DNA of 64,000 bases from Hawksworthiomyces lignivorus. Taxonomy: Eukaryota; Ascomycota; Sordariomycetes; Ophiostomatales; Ophiostomataceae. Shown one piece after another: positions 1-13,388 of this stretch (position 1 is its first letter; every line of letters starts with the position of its first letter). The notes beneath the pieces were generated by a model that saw nothing but the letters and a program-made list of their open reading frames with translations, was not told the origin of the DNA and searched no databases. Both the position numbers and the translations under genes were made by a program. The DNA is taken from the NCBI GenBank assembly GCA_002917075.1, contig NTMA01000109.1, positions 1 through 64,000 of the forward strand, read 5' to 3'.

Positions 1-1653
1 GGGGGGGGGGGAAGCGAGAAGAGGGAGTGAGGTGCTATCAGAATCCTGCAGAGACGGCGCCCCGCGCTGCCTGCGGGCCGCCCTTGTTCGGTCGCCTCTT
101 GCTGGCGATTCGCTCTTTGGGGGAGCGGAAGATGGCATAATGCTCTTGATTAAAAAACGAACAGCGAGCCGGGTTGGCAGATTGCAAGTGCGGCTCCAAT
201 AAAAACAAAGGTAAAAAAAAAACATTAGAAGAAGAAGAAGAAGACGGCTAACTGCGAGAACCCGGGGTTCCTTATGTTTTTCGTATGAATATCGCCGCTC
301 CTTTTTTTTATTATTTCCTTTTTGCGGCAATACGACTACAAATGTACTGTACGACGCATAGGCCCGATAATATGCAACGTGTGAATTTGGGCAAGCGACG
401 AGAACATGTGTGTGCCCGTGGCTGTTCCTAAATTGGCTTTTTTGCCGATAGCTAACTAACACCGCAGACGCATGTGGCCGTCTATTTGTGTGTTCATGCC
501 GTGCTACATATTCCCTCTTCTTTCCTTTTTCTTTTTCTTATTATTTTATCATTCGTCTCGGTAAGAGAAAACGGGCTAAACGAGGCTAATGGAAAAGGGA
601 AGCTCGTGACGGGAGATGCAAAAAGCCGACACGCACACGCTGCTCCGGGACGAACAACACACACAAAACAAAACAGAATACAGCAGGGGGGGGGAGGGCG
701 AGACGGACACCAAAAGCCTTCCAACTCCATTCCCGCCGCGAGAGCGAACGCAAAGCCGAGCGACTGCTCAACAGAATCATAATTTTTGCAGGTCAATTGC
801 GAGAGCGAGTAGTCGTGCTCGGTCAAGACGACAGCTGTCACCTCGCCGATAAATGCGCCTCTCAGGAGAATTGAGGGGAGGGGGCGGGCATGACGATCCC
901 TTCCTGTTCCGTAGGGCACGCAGAGATCCGTTGAGAGAGCCACAGCAGCTGCTTCTTTAAGAAGGACCACGTTTTGGATAATGTTACACGGACCAGGTTC
1001 GGGGCAGACCGCGAGACGCAGGGGACGTGCGAAAAGGGAATGTAGGAAGGGAGAAGGACTGATATAGAAGGCTCTCGGCCCTTGGCGGAGACCGGCGCCA
1101 AGCTCATCGGTGACACAGGACGACGATAAACAGGAAAAAAAAAAAGGTAAACTCTTCCCTTGAGCGATACGAGCTCGTATGGATGCGCGGCCATCGCCGT
1201 TCGGCACGCCGCGGCAAAAAGAAGGAATTATGTTGTCACAGGCAGAGAGCAAAAAGAGAAGGAGAAGAAAAAAAAGAGTTGAGCCAACGTAGACGTCTTC
1301 GGGACAAAAGCCATCCGCCTCATTCTTTGTCGTAGTCTATGATCTGCAGTAAGGTACAACCAATTTTACCTTCCAAGAAAGCAACAGTGAAACCTCCCCT
1401 TCCGTCACCCTCCTCCTCTCGAAAATGCTTCCCCTCCCAAACTATAGCAAACTAAACTTCCCAAAGGCACCGGCCAGTCGTCGATTAGGTATACCCTCCC
1501 ACCTCCATATCCTCGTATCTGCTTCTCCGTTTCTCTCCTACAGTGTCTCTCACCTTCTCCGTTTCACTGTGCGTATGCATGCATGTTTGTTTGGGCGTTT
1601 TTTGTGTGTGTGAGTTTGTGTGTGTGTGTGTATGTGTATGTCACCTCTCTTTC
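1..1653. other. Gene-free flank at window start
   Basis: No convincing coding region. The stretch opens with a run of 11 G and holds a short GAA repeat (about 228-244), a run of G near 685-692 and a poly(A) run near 1134-1145. Open frames up to about 250 codons exist on the minus strand, but they are full of low-complexity Phe/Ser/Pro/Leu runs and have no recognisable domain. The last 55 bases are a TG-rich repeat just past the UFD2 stop codon, so they probably lie in the UFD2 3' UTR. Confidence 0.6.
1598..1640. repeat. (TG)n microsatellite in UFD2 3' flank
   Basis: Interrupted TG dinucleotide repeat ending about 13 bases after the UFD2 stop codon. It would be a CA repeat in the UFD2 transcript. 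Confidence 0.85.
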
Positions 1654-4600
1654 TTAGTCGATGTCCATACTGTCGTCGTCCTCGAACCCGGGCGGCGCCG
1701 CTGCCGCTGCTGCTGCTGTAGCTGCCGCCGTAGAGGGAGCCGATGCGGCCGAGGAGGCAGCGGCGGCGACGGCGGTGCTGGCGTTGGCGGCGGCCTCCTC
1801 GACGACGGCCGAGTTCTTTGCCTTTGCGGCGGCGATGCGCTCGGCCTTCCACTGGTCGATCTGCTGGCGCAGCTCGGTGGCGGGGACGACGTCGTCGGCG
1901 GTCATGGGCTGGCGCGTAAAGGGGTCCTTGGGGTCGGAGAGCAGGTGCTGGATGATGGTGGAGCGGTCGACGACGTGGCGCGAGGGCAGCACGACGGGGT
2001 CGCGCATGAGGTCGCCCATGATGGGGTCCTCGAACTCGGCGGGGATCTCGCCCAGGTCCGTCTCGGCCTGGTCGGCCAGCTGCTTGGCCTGGGCGAAGCG
2101 CGCGCGCAGCTCCGCCCACGCCAGCAGCTTCTCCGGGTCCATGAGCGCCTTGGTCGTCAGGATGCGCGTCGCGTTGTCAAAGATCTCGGGCTTGTACGAG
2201 CGGCCGTCGGCGGCCACGGCCTCGACAAACGTCGCCTTGTCGCCCAGGTTGAGGTACAGCTCCACGATCTGCGGCAGCAGCACCTTGGGGTTGAAGTAGT
2301 ACTTTTCCGGGTTCGCCACCTTGAGGTTGCGCGACGCCGGCCCCGCCAGCGTCACCAGGTTGTAGTCGAGCATGCCGGCCAGCCGCGACACGATCTCGGG
2401 CATCGTAAAGGCCTCGCTCAGCGCCTCCGTAAACAGCTTCATCATAGCCACCGTCTCGTTGGCCAGCTGCATGTACGACTGCGCCTGGCCCTCGGCCTGC
2501 TGCAGCTCCGACTCCTTCTGCTGGCGCTCCTCGGGCCGCAGCGCGCTGCTGTGCGGGCCGTGCAGCTCCCGCTGCAGCTCGTGGATCTTGGGGAAGCGCG
2601 ACAGCGCCTCGTCCAGCACGTACGTGGCGTCGTTCAGGAGCAGGTTCACGAACCGCACGAAGAACGACCGGTTTGTCCTGGTCTCGAGTTAGTGTCGGGG
2701 AGATTTCAAGACAAGACGAAAAAAAAAAAAAAAAAAAAAAATAATTACATACCGGCTCTGCTGCGTCAGCTGCTGCTTGTAGAGGTCGTTGGGCCAGACG
2801 GCCTTGATGACCTGGAAGATCTCGTAGCGGATGTTGAACTTGTCGTAGAACTGGGTGTGGGCGCCGGTGGACTCGGCCTCGATGTAGAACTTCATGAGGG
2901 CGTGCAGCAGGTAGCGGTTGGCAAACTTGCTGTTGGCGAGCGAGTCGCCCAGCACGCCGTTGGCCAGGTGGTACATGCGCCAGGTGCCCGAGAAGAGCAG
3001 CGACACGAGCGACGACTTGAGGTAGGGGTTGCGGATGTACTCGGACGACTCGAGAAAGGTGATGCTGAGGGCGACCATCTCGTCGCCGACGGCCGAGGGC
3101 AGGATGCGGGGCACGCGCTGGAACAGGAACTTGAAGTGGTCGACCACGTTCTGCAGCGCGTACTCGGGCAGGCACTTGAAGGCCTCGGGCTCGCCGTCGG
3201 GCGGCAGCGGCAGGTGCAGCTCCTTGTCGGGCGTGTAGTCGGAGCCGCTGGCGACGCGCAGCAGCCACACGGACACGTAGCGCATGAACATGAGGGCGCG
3301 CTGCTGCATCTTCTCGTCGAGCAGTACGGCCTCGAGCGCGTACTTGTAGGCGACGTGGCGGTCGATGGCGGCGGCGAACGTCTTGAGGTGCTGCTCGACG
3401 AGCGCCATGGCGCGCGGGTTGGCCGCCGCCGGGTTGGCCGCCGCCGCCGCCGCCAGCTTCTTGCGCTCGCCCTCGAGCATGGCCAGCTGGCCCTCCATGT
3501 GCTTGATCTCGCGGTCCATGTCCTTGTACTTCTGGCCGGCGGCGCCGCTGCCGTAGTGGTGCGAGGCCATGTTGAGGAAGAAGAGCTCGCTGACAAACTT
3601 GGACTCGCCGGCGGCGGGCGTGGCGTAGAAGGCGTCGGACTGGGCCTGGTCGGCGTTGAGCTTGGTCTCGTCGCGGATGTCGACGCGTGGGTGGCGGCGC
3701 AGGTAGTCGACCTCGATGCGCTCCATGCGGGCAAAGTTGGCCTCCATAAAGGGCTCGCACATGCGGTCGAGCACGGCGGCGATGTTCATCATGAAGCCGT
3801 CCGAGGCGACCTCCTTGGCGTTGACCTGCAGGGCGCGGCGCTTGTGGTTGACGTTCATGGCGTAGGCGAACCAGTCGAGCAGCTTGTTGCGCGGGCCGTC
3901 GCCGGCGCGCGCAAAGGCCATGGCGATGCTGTGCAGGTTGGACTGGTGGGTGCTCAGGGTCATCTGCAGGGCGCTGTAGACGGCGTCCTTGCGCTGCAGC
4001 TCGACCTTGTGCAGGCCGCCAAAGTACGTCTTGCAGACCTCGCTCTGCAGCGGGGAGATGCGGAAGAAGGGCCCCAGGATGGTGAAGCGCTCAATGTTGG
4101 GGGCGGACTGGGCCATCTGGAAGGAGGGGTGGCTGGCGACGGCGACGAGCAGTGGCTTGAAGCGGGCGTAGGTCATCATGACCTCGATGTAGGGGACGTA
4201 CTCGTCGTTCATGCTGATGGTGGCCAGCTTGGTGCTGATGTCGACGATGGCCTTTGTGAAGATGCCCTGGACCTGGCCCTCCTCGTCATCGTCGAAGCGG
4301 GAGATGGCGTCGGTGAAGAAGTCCATGTCGAGGCTCAGGGGGTCATCGGGCCGCACGCCTCGGAGCAGGTAGGGGACGATTGTGTCATGCTCGGGTTTTG
4401 ATTCGCGACTGGAAGAATGAGCAAAACTGAAGAAGACCCAAAAACAAACAAAAAAAAAAAAAACAAAGGAGACACCAAAAACAAAGGTAGGCAGGTTGCA
4501 CATAGAAGGCCTACCCAAAGAGCTCTGGCATGGTCAGGGCGAAGATGATGTTGCTCATCAGCAGACGCTTCAGCTCCTGCAGCACGGCTATCCGCTGGGG

Positions 4601-5674
4601 CGCGGTGATGCGGGACTTGAGCAGGCGGCCGACGGACTTGTAGGACGGCAGCAGGTATTCCAGCAAGGGCTTCTTGTGGTTGAACTCGGTGCTGGCCTCG
4701 AGGATGGCCTGCTCGATGTCGTCGGCGGTCAGGCGCAGGGGCTTGGCGCCGTCCTGGTCCTGGCCCTCGCTAGAACCTGCGGTGCGCTCCAGGATCTCGC
4801 CCCGCAGGTTGGGGAGCAGGGAGAGCTGGTGGCCGTGGCGGTCGCGCGTCTGGTCGGGGTTGACGGTGACGCGCAGGACATGCGAGATGGTGTGGTCGAC
4901 CCACTCGGCCAGGGCCTCGGCGGGGGAGAGCGCCGGGGGAGCGGGCGTGGGGGCGGGACTGGGGGTGGGCGGCGCGGTCGACGAGGCGGGGGTGCTGGTT
5001 CCTGAGGAGGCGCCCGGTCGCCGTGCGGGGGCGTCCGTGGGGGCGTTAGCAGGGCTGGCTGCAGCGGGGTCAACGTCGGCGAGCGGCCGCTTCGTTGAGG
5101 AGGAGGAGGAGGAGGAGGAGGAGGAGGAGGAGACGGTGGACGAGCGGACGGGGGGCTTCTTGGCGCCGCCAGCAACAGCAGCAGCAGCAGCAGTTGCGGT
5201 TGCAGCAGCAGCCGCGCCAGCCGCCACTTGCCTTGCTGGCGTGGCGTCTTCTTCTGCCGCCGCACCGCTCATTCTGGCATTACCTGTTGATTGTGTTTTT
5301 GAGGCTTGCGGCCGGGGTGTGATTGTGATAGCGGGAGCTGCCGGTGTCGAGGCCGGTGCCGGTGTCTTGTCCTTGGGTGACGATGCCCCGTCGGCAGGAG
5401 GAGCTGTGGAGGCCGAGCCAGCTGCACCGGCGGCGCTGCTGGTGTTGCTGCTGGTGTTCGTCGATCCGCCGCCGAGCTTCGCAAGGCGCCGTGCCCGCAT
5501 CTGAGGGACACATCTCTGTCAGTACTGCTGCTTGGTTGCATGCATGCTTGCATGCTGCACTGCTGCCCCACGACGCATGTCGAAAAGGGCCACACGTGTC
5601 GTCATTCTTCTTACCTGCTCAGCACTGGGGAGCGTTGGCTCCGGCGGTGGCCGCTGGTCGTCGTTTGAGTCCAT
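1654..5674 (-). CDS. UFD2: Ubiquitin conjugation factor E4 (U-box ligase Ufd2)
   Basis: Four exons on the minus strand: 5674-5615, 5500-4515, 4408-2753 and 2677-1654, giving 1241 residues. Introns are GT-AG, and phases match at every junction. Start: ATG 5674 gives a 20-residue first exon ending SAEQ, joining in frame to MRARRLAKLG, the conserved start of E4 proteins. A long UFD2 core (exons 2-4) leads to a C-terminal U-box at about residues 1114-1182 (core EFEDPIMGDLMRDPVVLPS), then an Ala-rich acidic tail. In the family, Ufd2 extends ubiquitin chains on substrates handed over by Cdc48 for proteasomal degradation. At 1241 residues it is longer than yeast Ufd2 (961). The excess is mainly the low-complexity N-terminus, which contains a 12-Ser run. 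The neighbour at 7275 is another ubiquitin ligase on the same strand. Identification is firm; the exon 1 boundary is inferred. Confidence 0.94.
2719..2741. repeat. Poly(A) run (poly-T in UFD2 intron 3)
   Basis: Twenty-three consecutive A on the plus strand. They form a poly-U tract between the GTATGT donor (2752) and the acceptor (2678) of the third UFD2 intron. Confidence 0.95.
5097..5132. repeat. (GAG)12 coding microsatellite: poly-Ser in UFD2
   Basis: Twelve uninterrupted GAG triplets on the plus strand. Read on the minus strand they are CTC repeats, and in the UFD2 frame they encode 12 consecutive serines in the disordered N-terminal region. Length changes would stay in frame. Confidence 0.9.
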
Positions 5675-6068
5675 CGTCGATCAGGGGATATAAGGAGAAA
5701 GAAAGCAAGAACTCTCGAAACGAGAAAGCTATAGGATGAATTGGAGACAGCCCGCAGCAGATCGAAGCAATGCTGAGTGCTGCAGACGGAGTCCGAGTTG
5801 GGGATGAAGCCGAAGTAAGAGAACGGCTGGATCGTCGCACAAGAGTATTTCTGAGAACAGAGCTGCAGAGTATTCGCTGAAAATGGCGAGGTGAAAAGAG
5901 CAGACAAAGGAAGAGGAGAGAAAGAAAGCAAAGACGGAAGAATATCAGAACATCTCAAAGAGAGTAGCTCTTGTGTAGTACCAAGAGGAGGGAAGAAATG
6001 GAAAAAGGATGAAGAAGAAAGAGAGGAGGGACGCTGAGTTACGGTAAGTGCCTGGGTGAGAGATGGCG

Positions 6069-6088
6069 CGTGTGTGTGTGTGTGTGTG
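6069..6088. repeat. (TG)n microsatellite
   Basis: About ten TG units, roughly 400 bases upstream of the UFD2 start codon. Confidence 0.85.
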
Positions 6089-6299
6089 GGTGTCCCAAGT
6101 GTAGATTTCTGCCTCTTTATGCAATGCAAGATGCACTGTATTGTATCATATCATAGCATCGACGTTCGGGGAAGATGATGTTTCGTCTTTTCTTTGGTTA
6201 TGATGGATGGGTTGAACTGTATGAACTATTAGGTTGCCGCAGTCTGAACGAAGCAGCTGCCTGTCTAAGTCCGGCAGCCTGGTGCAGCCCCGCGCCAGT

Positions 6300-6440
6300 T
6301 GACCGGCAGTAGTGGGTGGCTGGTGGTATTTAGTGGCAGTGGCGGCAGTGGTAGCAGGTAGTAACAGTTGGCAGCAGATAGCAGTTGGCAGTAGGTAGCA
6401 GCAGCCAGCAGCAGTGGCAGGCAGGCGGTGGCAGCCGCAG
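6300..6440. repeat. Degenerate GGCAGT/AGCAGC minisatellite
   Basis: Imperfect tandem repeat. The clearest part is a unit of about 17 bases with core CAGTTGGCAG at 6365-6374 and again about 18 bases later, flanked by looser GGCAGTGG/AGCAGC copies. No open frame with recognisable content runs through it. Confidence 0.6.
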
Positions 6441-7274
6441 CGAAGCTCGTTATATTAGCGCCAGGCAGTTCTAGGCGGTGAGTGGCTGCAGCTGAGCGTA
6501 TTCGCCCCGCAGGCGGCCATCAAAAGAGCTGGACAGAAGCTCACAGAAGACATGCGAAGAACGGGGAGCCGCTGCTATTAGTAATTGCATTAGCCAGTGC
6601 CGAGAAAGCCTTCAAAGCCCTATGGAGCAGCGCCGGCCACTTTTTTGCAGCATAATACTCCGCAAACTGCCCACATATGCAAATAGGCGAGTAGGCGAGC
6701 AAACGCTATAGAAGGTCCCTACTCGTACATACAGTTCGACCCTATCAGCCTCTACAGGACACAATACGACGGAACCGAGGCGAAAGGCACAATTGCCTCC
6801 CTGTTCCGAGTGTCCGGGTTGCCTGGCGTCCCTGGATCTCATGTCATCTTCATGGAAGTTTCTAATGCGAGTCTATCAATGTGGATTGTGTGTGTGTGTG
6901 TGTGTGGTTGAGAGTAATCTAAGAGACCATCGCCGAAATGGCGAGGATGCAAAATGGAACTCCATGCCCGCTCTGCCTTTGCCGCCGGTTGTCCCCACTC
7001 TCCCATAGAGATGATATGCATTGCCGCCTTGTTTTCTTTCTTTCCTTCTTTCTTTTTTTTTTTGGTTGTTTTGCTTTCCTTTTCATGGCCCGTGGAAAAT
7101 ACATCCATAACATTGCAAATCCTCCCAAGAGTAAAACGCCTACTGTGGCTGGTGAAGACATCCCGCATGACATAAACACAATTATAGAACATAGCTCCTC
7201 CCCCTTGCCACCGTACCGTATTAGAATGCAAGTATGAAAAGCATCGAGAAGTTTTTTGTGTGTGAAAGACATCC

Positions 7275-8046
7275 TCACAGCCGGGGAGGGTTCTCCCGGT
7301 CGCTCAGGCGCCGCAGCGGCAGGCTCATGCCGACAGGCGGGCCCCGCATGGGCATGGGCGGGCCGTACGGCATGACGCTGGGCGGCACAGAAGCAAGCGG
7401 CGGCATTGGCGGAGCACGGCCGGCTGGCATGCCGCTGCCATTGTCGCCACCAGCAGTGCCCACGCCGCCGGTGCTGCTAGCCCCTGTGCCCGCTCCAGCT
7501 CCCGCGCCAGTTGCACCGCCAGCGGCGCCTGCACCTGCGCCTGCACTGCTGCCGAGGCCGACGGACCGCTTCGTGGTCTGGCGGAACGACTCCATCAGCC
7601 AGCGCACGTACATGCTGATGTGGCCCATGCTGTTGCGCAGCTCGAGGATCTGGTCCTTGAGCGGGCCCAGCTCGTTCATAAACAGCTGCGCCTGCCGCGC
7701 GTCCACCTCGCCCAGGTACCGCTCCAGGTTCTCCACCTTGGCGTCGAAGATGTCAATGTACGCCACGATCCGGCTCATCCGGTCGTCGTCGCTGATGCCG
7801 GCGTCGCCGGCCGCGCCGCCGGCAGCAGGAGCAGGAGCAGCGTGGCGGGCGAGTGCGCCGCCGCTGTGGTGGGGGGACGCCGGCCGCGTCGCGCTCCCGC
7901 CAGCCGCCGCCGCCGCCGCCTCGTAGTAGCCGGGGCCGCCCAGGTAGCTGCCGTCAAGAGGGGCCTGCGGGTGAGCATAGTCGTAGAACGGCGGTTGCTG
8001 CATGCCGCTGGGCATGAGCATGGGCATGCCGGGCACGGTCGTCGTG

Positions 8047-8078
<32 letters not shown>

Positions 8079-9740
8079 CGCCGCGGCCGCTGCCGCCGTC
8101 GGCTCTAGCGCCGGCGGCCGCGCCGCCATTTCCTGCTCGAGCTTGCGCACGCGGTCCTGCGAGTCCTGCAGCACCGACTCCATGCTGTCGAGGTCGGCGC
8201 GGTGGGCGCGGTTCATGCGCAGGATCATGCCGTAGAGGCACGTGCGCTCGTGGTCGCCAAAGTCCCGCTTCTTGGCCGCGAACCCGCAGCCCGACGCCCG
8301 GTACTTGCACTCGATCCGCCGCTCCGCGCAGTTGGCCACGTGCGTGCCGTGCCGGTGCCGCGGCACCGCCGCCAGGCAGTGCTCGCACAGCAGCTCCTTC
8401 TGGTTGCAGTCCGCGTCGTAGTGGTCGTCCAGCGCCGCCAGCTCCACCGGCTTGCCGCAGTACACGCACGCCACCGTCTTGTGCAGGCAGCAGCCGACGC
8501 CGGCGGTGCCGCCTCCTCCTCCTCCTCCTCCTCCTCCTCCCTGCTGGCCGCCAGCGCCAGCACCGGCGCCGTCCTCCTCGCTCTCGCGCCGTGCCACCAG
8601 CTTGTCGCACGCCGGGTCCGGGCACGGGATCTTGGTAAACGGGCAGTCGTGCCGGTAGTGGTGCTCCACCAGCGCGCGCGCGCACGTGTGGTCGCAGCGC
8701 GCGTTGGGGCACCGCACCTGCAGATTATCTAGCTGGTTGGCGATCACCGGTGGGGCCGGCCGCGCCGGCACCCGGCCCCGGCTCGTCTCAAAGTACTGGA
8801 TCGGCTCGCGGTCGATCGGGCACCGGTTGCCGTGCTCCAGCGTCTTCACCAGGCACTTGTGGCAGAAGATGTGGAAGCACGTCGTGATCTCCGGCCGCAC
8901 CAGCGGCGACCGGCAGATCGGGCAGTCCAGGTTCTCGTCGTACGGCCCAATATACTCGAGCGCGTGCCAGTCCATCTTGGGCATCTTGGCCCGCCGTCGC
9001 CGCGGCGGCGCCGCTGCCGCTGCTGCCACTGCTGCCGTCTCGCCCAGAACCAGCGACTGCCGCATGGCGGGGCTCTCAAACAGCGGTGGCGGCGTCGGCG
9101 CGAGCGCAACGCCCTCTGTCCCCGCTACCGACGCACCGCCGTCGCGCGACGGCCGCAGCTGCATCTGCTGCTGCTGCTGCTGTTGCCGCTGCTGTTCGTA
9201 ATCGCGCAGGACCTGGCGCCGGTACAGCGCCATCTCCTGGTCCGTCAGAAACGGCGGGCTGTTTGGTGCGGGGTCGCCCCCACCCCCCGCACCGCCCGCA
9301 GGCGGGGACGCGCTGGGCGGCGAGCGGCTCTGCGGCTCCGAGGGTGGGGAGGCGGCTTGGTCGGCGCGGCCGGTGTTGTAGTAGTGCTCGTAGTCTGCGT
9401 CGTAGTCTGACGGCGCCGGCCCGATGGTGCTCGGCGAAGCCGACCCCAGCGGCCGCTCGCGGCTGCTTCTCTGCGCTGGCAGCGGGCTGTGGCTCCGGCT
9501 GCTGCTCCGGCTCCTGCTCAGCCGCCTATCTTCGCTCGTGCGTCTGCTCTCGCTCTGGCTCGTGTCGGGGTGCGAGAGCCGCCGCTCTCTGTCGGATGCG
9601 CCCTCCGCGAGATCTTCGTCATGCGGCGGCAGATTAAACCGCCGCCGCCGGCTGCTGTTGGCGGCATTGGCAACGGCAGAGTTTCGTCGCTGTCGGTATT
9701 CTTCTTCGAAGAACTCCTCCGGTGTATTGGGAGGAGGCAT
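7275..9740 (-). CDS. TRAF-type zinc-finger RING protein, probable E3 ligase
   Basis: Single exon, 821 residues, ATG at 9740. The N-terminus (about 1-260) is Arg/Ser-rich and disordered, with a poly-Gln run. A RING follows at about 273-310 (CPIC...CFHIFCHKC...CPID), with Asp replacing the last Cys. This C3HC3D form is known from TRAF6. Cys/His-rich TRAF-type zinc fingers follow to about residue 510, interrupted by a poly-Gly linker. A short coiled coil precedes poly-Ala linkers, and a conserved-looking helical segment (SRIVAYIDIFDAKVENLERY) sits before a Pro/Gly-rich tail. The family pattern implies E2 binding and ubiquitin ligation; the substrate is unknown. There is no TRAF/MATH receptor-binding domain, so a direct TRAF analogue is not implied. 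It lies on the same strand as UFD2, 1.6 kb away. The domain call is firm; the cellular role is not known. Confidence 0.88.
8048..8076. repeat. (CTG)n coding repeat: poly-Ala in RING protein
   Basis: CTG repeat on the plus strand, read as GCA codons on the minus strand. It gives a poly-Ala run in the linker after the TRAF-type fingers. Confidence 0.85.
8511..8541. repeat. (CCT)n coding repeat: poly-Gly in RING protein
   Basis: CCT repeat on the plus strand, read as GGA codons on the minus strand. It inserts a poly-Gly linker between two groups of TRAF-type zinc-finger cysteines. Confidence 0.85.
9161..9196. repeat. (CTG)n coding repeat: poly-Gln in RING protein
   Basis: CTG-rich repeat on the plus strand. 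The minus-strand frame reads CAG and gives a poly-Gln run N-terminal to the RING. Confidence 0.85.
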
Positions 9741-11705
9741 GGTGTCGAGGGGGGCCGATGAGGACCCCTCGGCGTAAATGTCCGAACTTGGCGGTCAAGG
9801 TGTGCCGCCGAAGCAAGGTGTTAGGAAGGTAGTCTCTATTGCGATGAATGCTGGTGTCGTCCTGTTCCGCAGCATGTGAACGTTCCTCGTCGGTTGTCTA
9901 TCAGCGCTTTTGTTGCGACGTCGTGCGCGCTCGGTATCTCGACTTTCCGTGCGGTTATGGCCGTGTAAGGGTATGGGAACAAGTAATCGTCTGGAGATGC
10001 TACGGGCGCGCCTTGCCAGTTTTGTTGTGGGCGGTGGTGGCGTACGAGTACGGTACGAGTAAGTGGCCGAGGCTCTGTGTCGAACCACAGCTAGAAAACG
10101 GGCTTTTTGCGCCAATGACTCGCACGTTCCAGCGCACGGTGGAGTCGTCTAGCGTGGGGAGGCCAGCTCGGTTTCCCCCATGAGATGATGGCATTCCAGA
10201 AGTGCGCTAAAAGGATCGCCGCAGCGGATGCAACGAATGAGGATGTTTCACGAGCGTCGAAGAGTACCAGAGCAACGTTTGAAGCAATATGAAGTGACGT
10301 TGGCTCGTTGGGAAAACAAAAGAACAAGTCACGGGACGTTGCGTTGTAATTTCCCTTGGAGTTTCCCTTGGGAGTTTCTGGACGGCGCAAAATAGGCAAG
10401 AACAATGTACAGGCATCCGCGCCTACCTTTGTCGTGTCGCGTCGGCCAGGCCGTAGCCGTGTCCTGTGGGCTGTTTAACAGAAGCTCTTTGGCCCCCGCA
10501 TCCCAATGGAAACCCAATCTTCCCTGCCCAACAACGCATTACTCCGATACCTGGCGGTCAAGAAGTCCTCAAATTCAAGATGCCATGCGAATGATGATTT
10601 CTTTGCACTTATTTCGCATACTCTGATACAATTGGCTGCCACGCCGCACAGGATCCTACCTAGGTAGCTAGTAGCCGGTGCTCGGTTATTGGAAAGCCAT
10701 GCTGCTGAAATGAGGTGCTGCTTGAGCCATCAGCCTCTAGGTGGAAGTCAAAGGGTGAGTTCGGTAAGAAGACTCAGAAATAGCCGTTCCAATTCTCTGG
10801 TACACGGTAACAGGTATCCGAAAATAAAATGACATGCAGTTAAAGAAGATTTACCTGCGGTGTTGCTGCTTCGGAGACATGTACCATACTCAAGACTACG
10901 GGACTAAGAGCCGAAGCCAACCACCGGACTCGGACAGTATCAATTGCAGCCAGACCAAGGGTTATCTAAACACCACAAGAGCTCTGCTATGGAGCCTCAA
11001 TACAGAACATTTAGTGATGTCGTATGCATTTGGCTCGTTCGAAGAGACAGCAAAGCTAGGCGAAGCGTTGGAGAATGTCGGGCCGTTGGCGTCGTCTTTC
11101 CCTTTCCTCACACATCTCATCACGGGTTATGGGTACAGCTTTCCGCCGCCTAAATATATAGCTTGGCTACGTATTCTCAGTCTATCCCCTGTGGAAGAAA
11201 GATCCGACATTCAGGAACCATGCATCTCAGTAAAAAGATCACCTTCCCTCCCAAGCTTAGACATTGGCTTGCGCCCGGTAAGTTGTGTCATTGCCATGGC
11301 AAAAGAAAAGGTCAATGAAAAATGATTTAGCGAGATTGCTGCTTGCGTATATGTCACTTGCACGGAGAATAAAATAATTAGTGCTCCACACTGTTCCTGG
11401 CCAGAGTTCATCGATGGCATAACCATTTAGCCAGTTCAAGATATTGCTGCACTTATACGGAAAGGAGAATCCGCGTATGATAATAAAGTGTGCGGAGGTA
11501 CAAACTTCTCGACTTGGGAAGCGTGGTCTATTAGAAGAAATAATAGGCAGTGCTATGGAGAATAAAAGCACAATGACAACCGTATGGTTTCATTCCTCGT
11601 TATAACCTTTCTTCAATGCAGTTATAGCGAGGCGATACCCTTGACTAGCATTGAACGACTGCGTACTAGCTATTCGTTCTATTGCTTGGAAGTCTTGAAA
11701 GAACC
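9741..11705. other. Divergent intergenic region, RING gene / GH30 gene
   Basis: Contains the promoters of both flanking genes. A TATA-like AAATATATAG lies at about 11153-11162, some 545 bases upstream of the GH30 start. CCTAGGTAGCTAG lies at about 10659-10671. A 163-codon ATG-started frame at 10834-11325 has no recognisable domain and sits in a lower-GC stretch, so I treat it as chance. Confidence 0.5.

Positions 11706-13388
<1,683 letters not shown>

Larger units (their letters stand above)
5675..7274. other. Intergenic: UFD2 promoter and RING-gene 3' flank
   Basis: Both flanking genes are on the minus strand, so this holds the UFD2 5' leader and promoter (near 5700-6200) and the 3' end of the RING gene. 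It contains a TG repeat at 6069-6088, a degenerate GGCAGT/AGCAGC-type minisatellite at about 6300-6440, a second TG repeat at about 6887-6907 and a T run near 7052. Open frames here are short and low-complexity. I see no gene. Confidence 0.6.

Noticed and set aside
494..1252. 252-codon minus-strand frame near the window start
   Set aside because: Rich in Phe, Ser, Pro and Cys runs from simple sequence, no domain, no clear promoter.
1543..4401. 952-codon open frame on the plus strand opposite UFD2
   Set aside because: It is antisense to conserved UFD2 exons and runs through UFD2 introns. Its Val/Gly/Leu/Asp-rich content is what GC-biased codons give when read on the other strand, and no domain is seen.
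10834..11325. 163-codon ATG-started frame upstream of the GH30 gene
   Set aside because: No recognisable domain and no splice or leader signals. It is long but plausible by chance.
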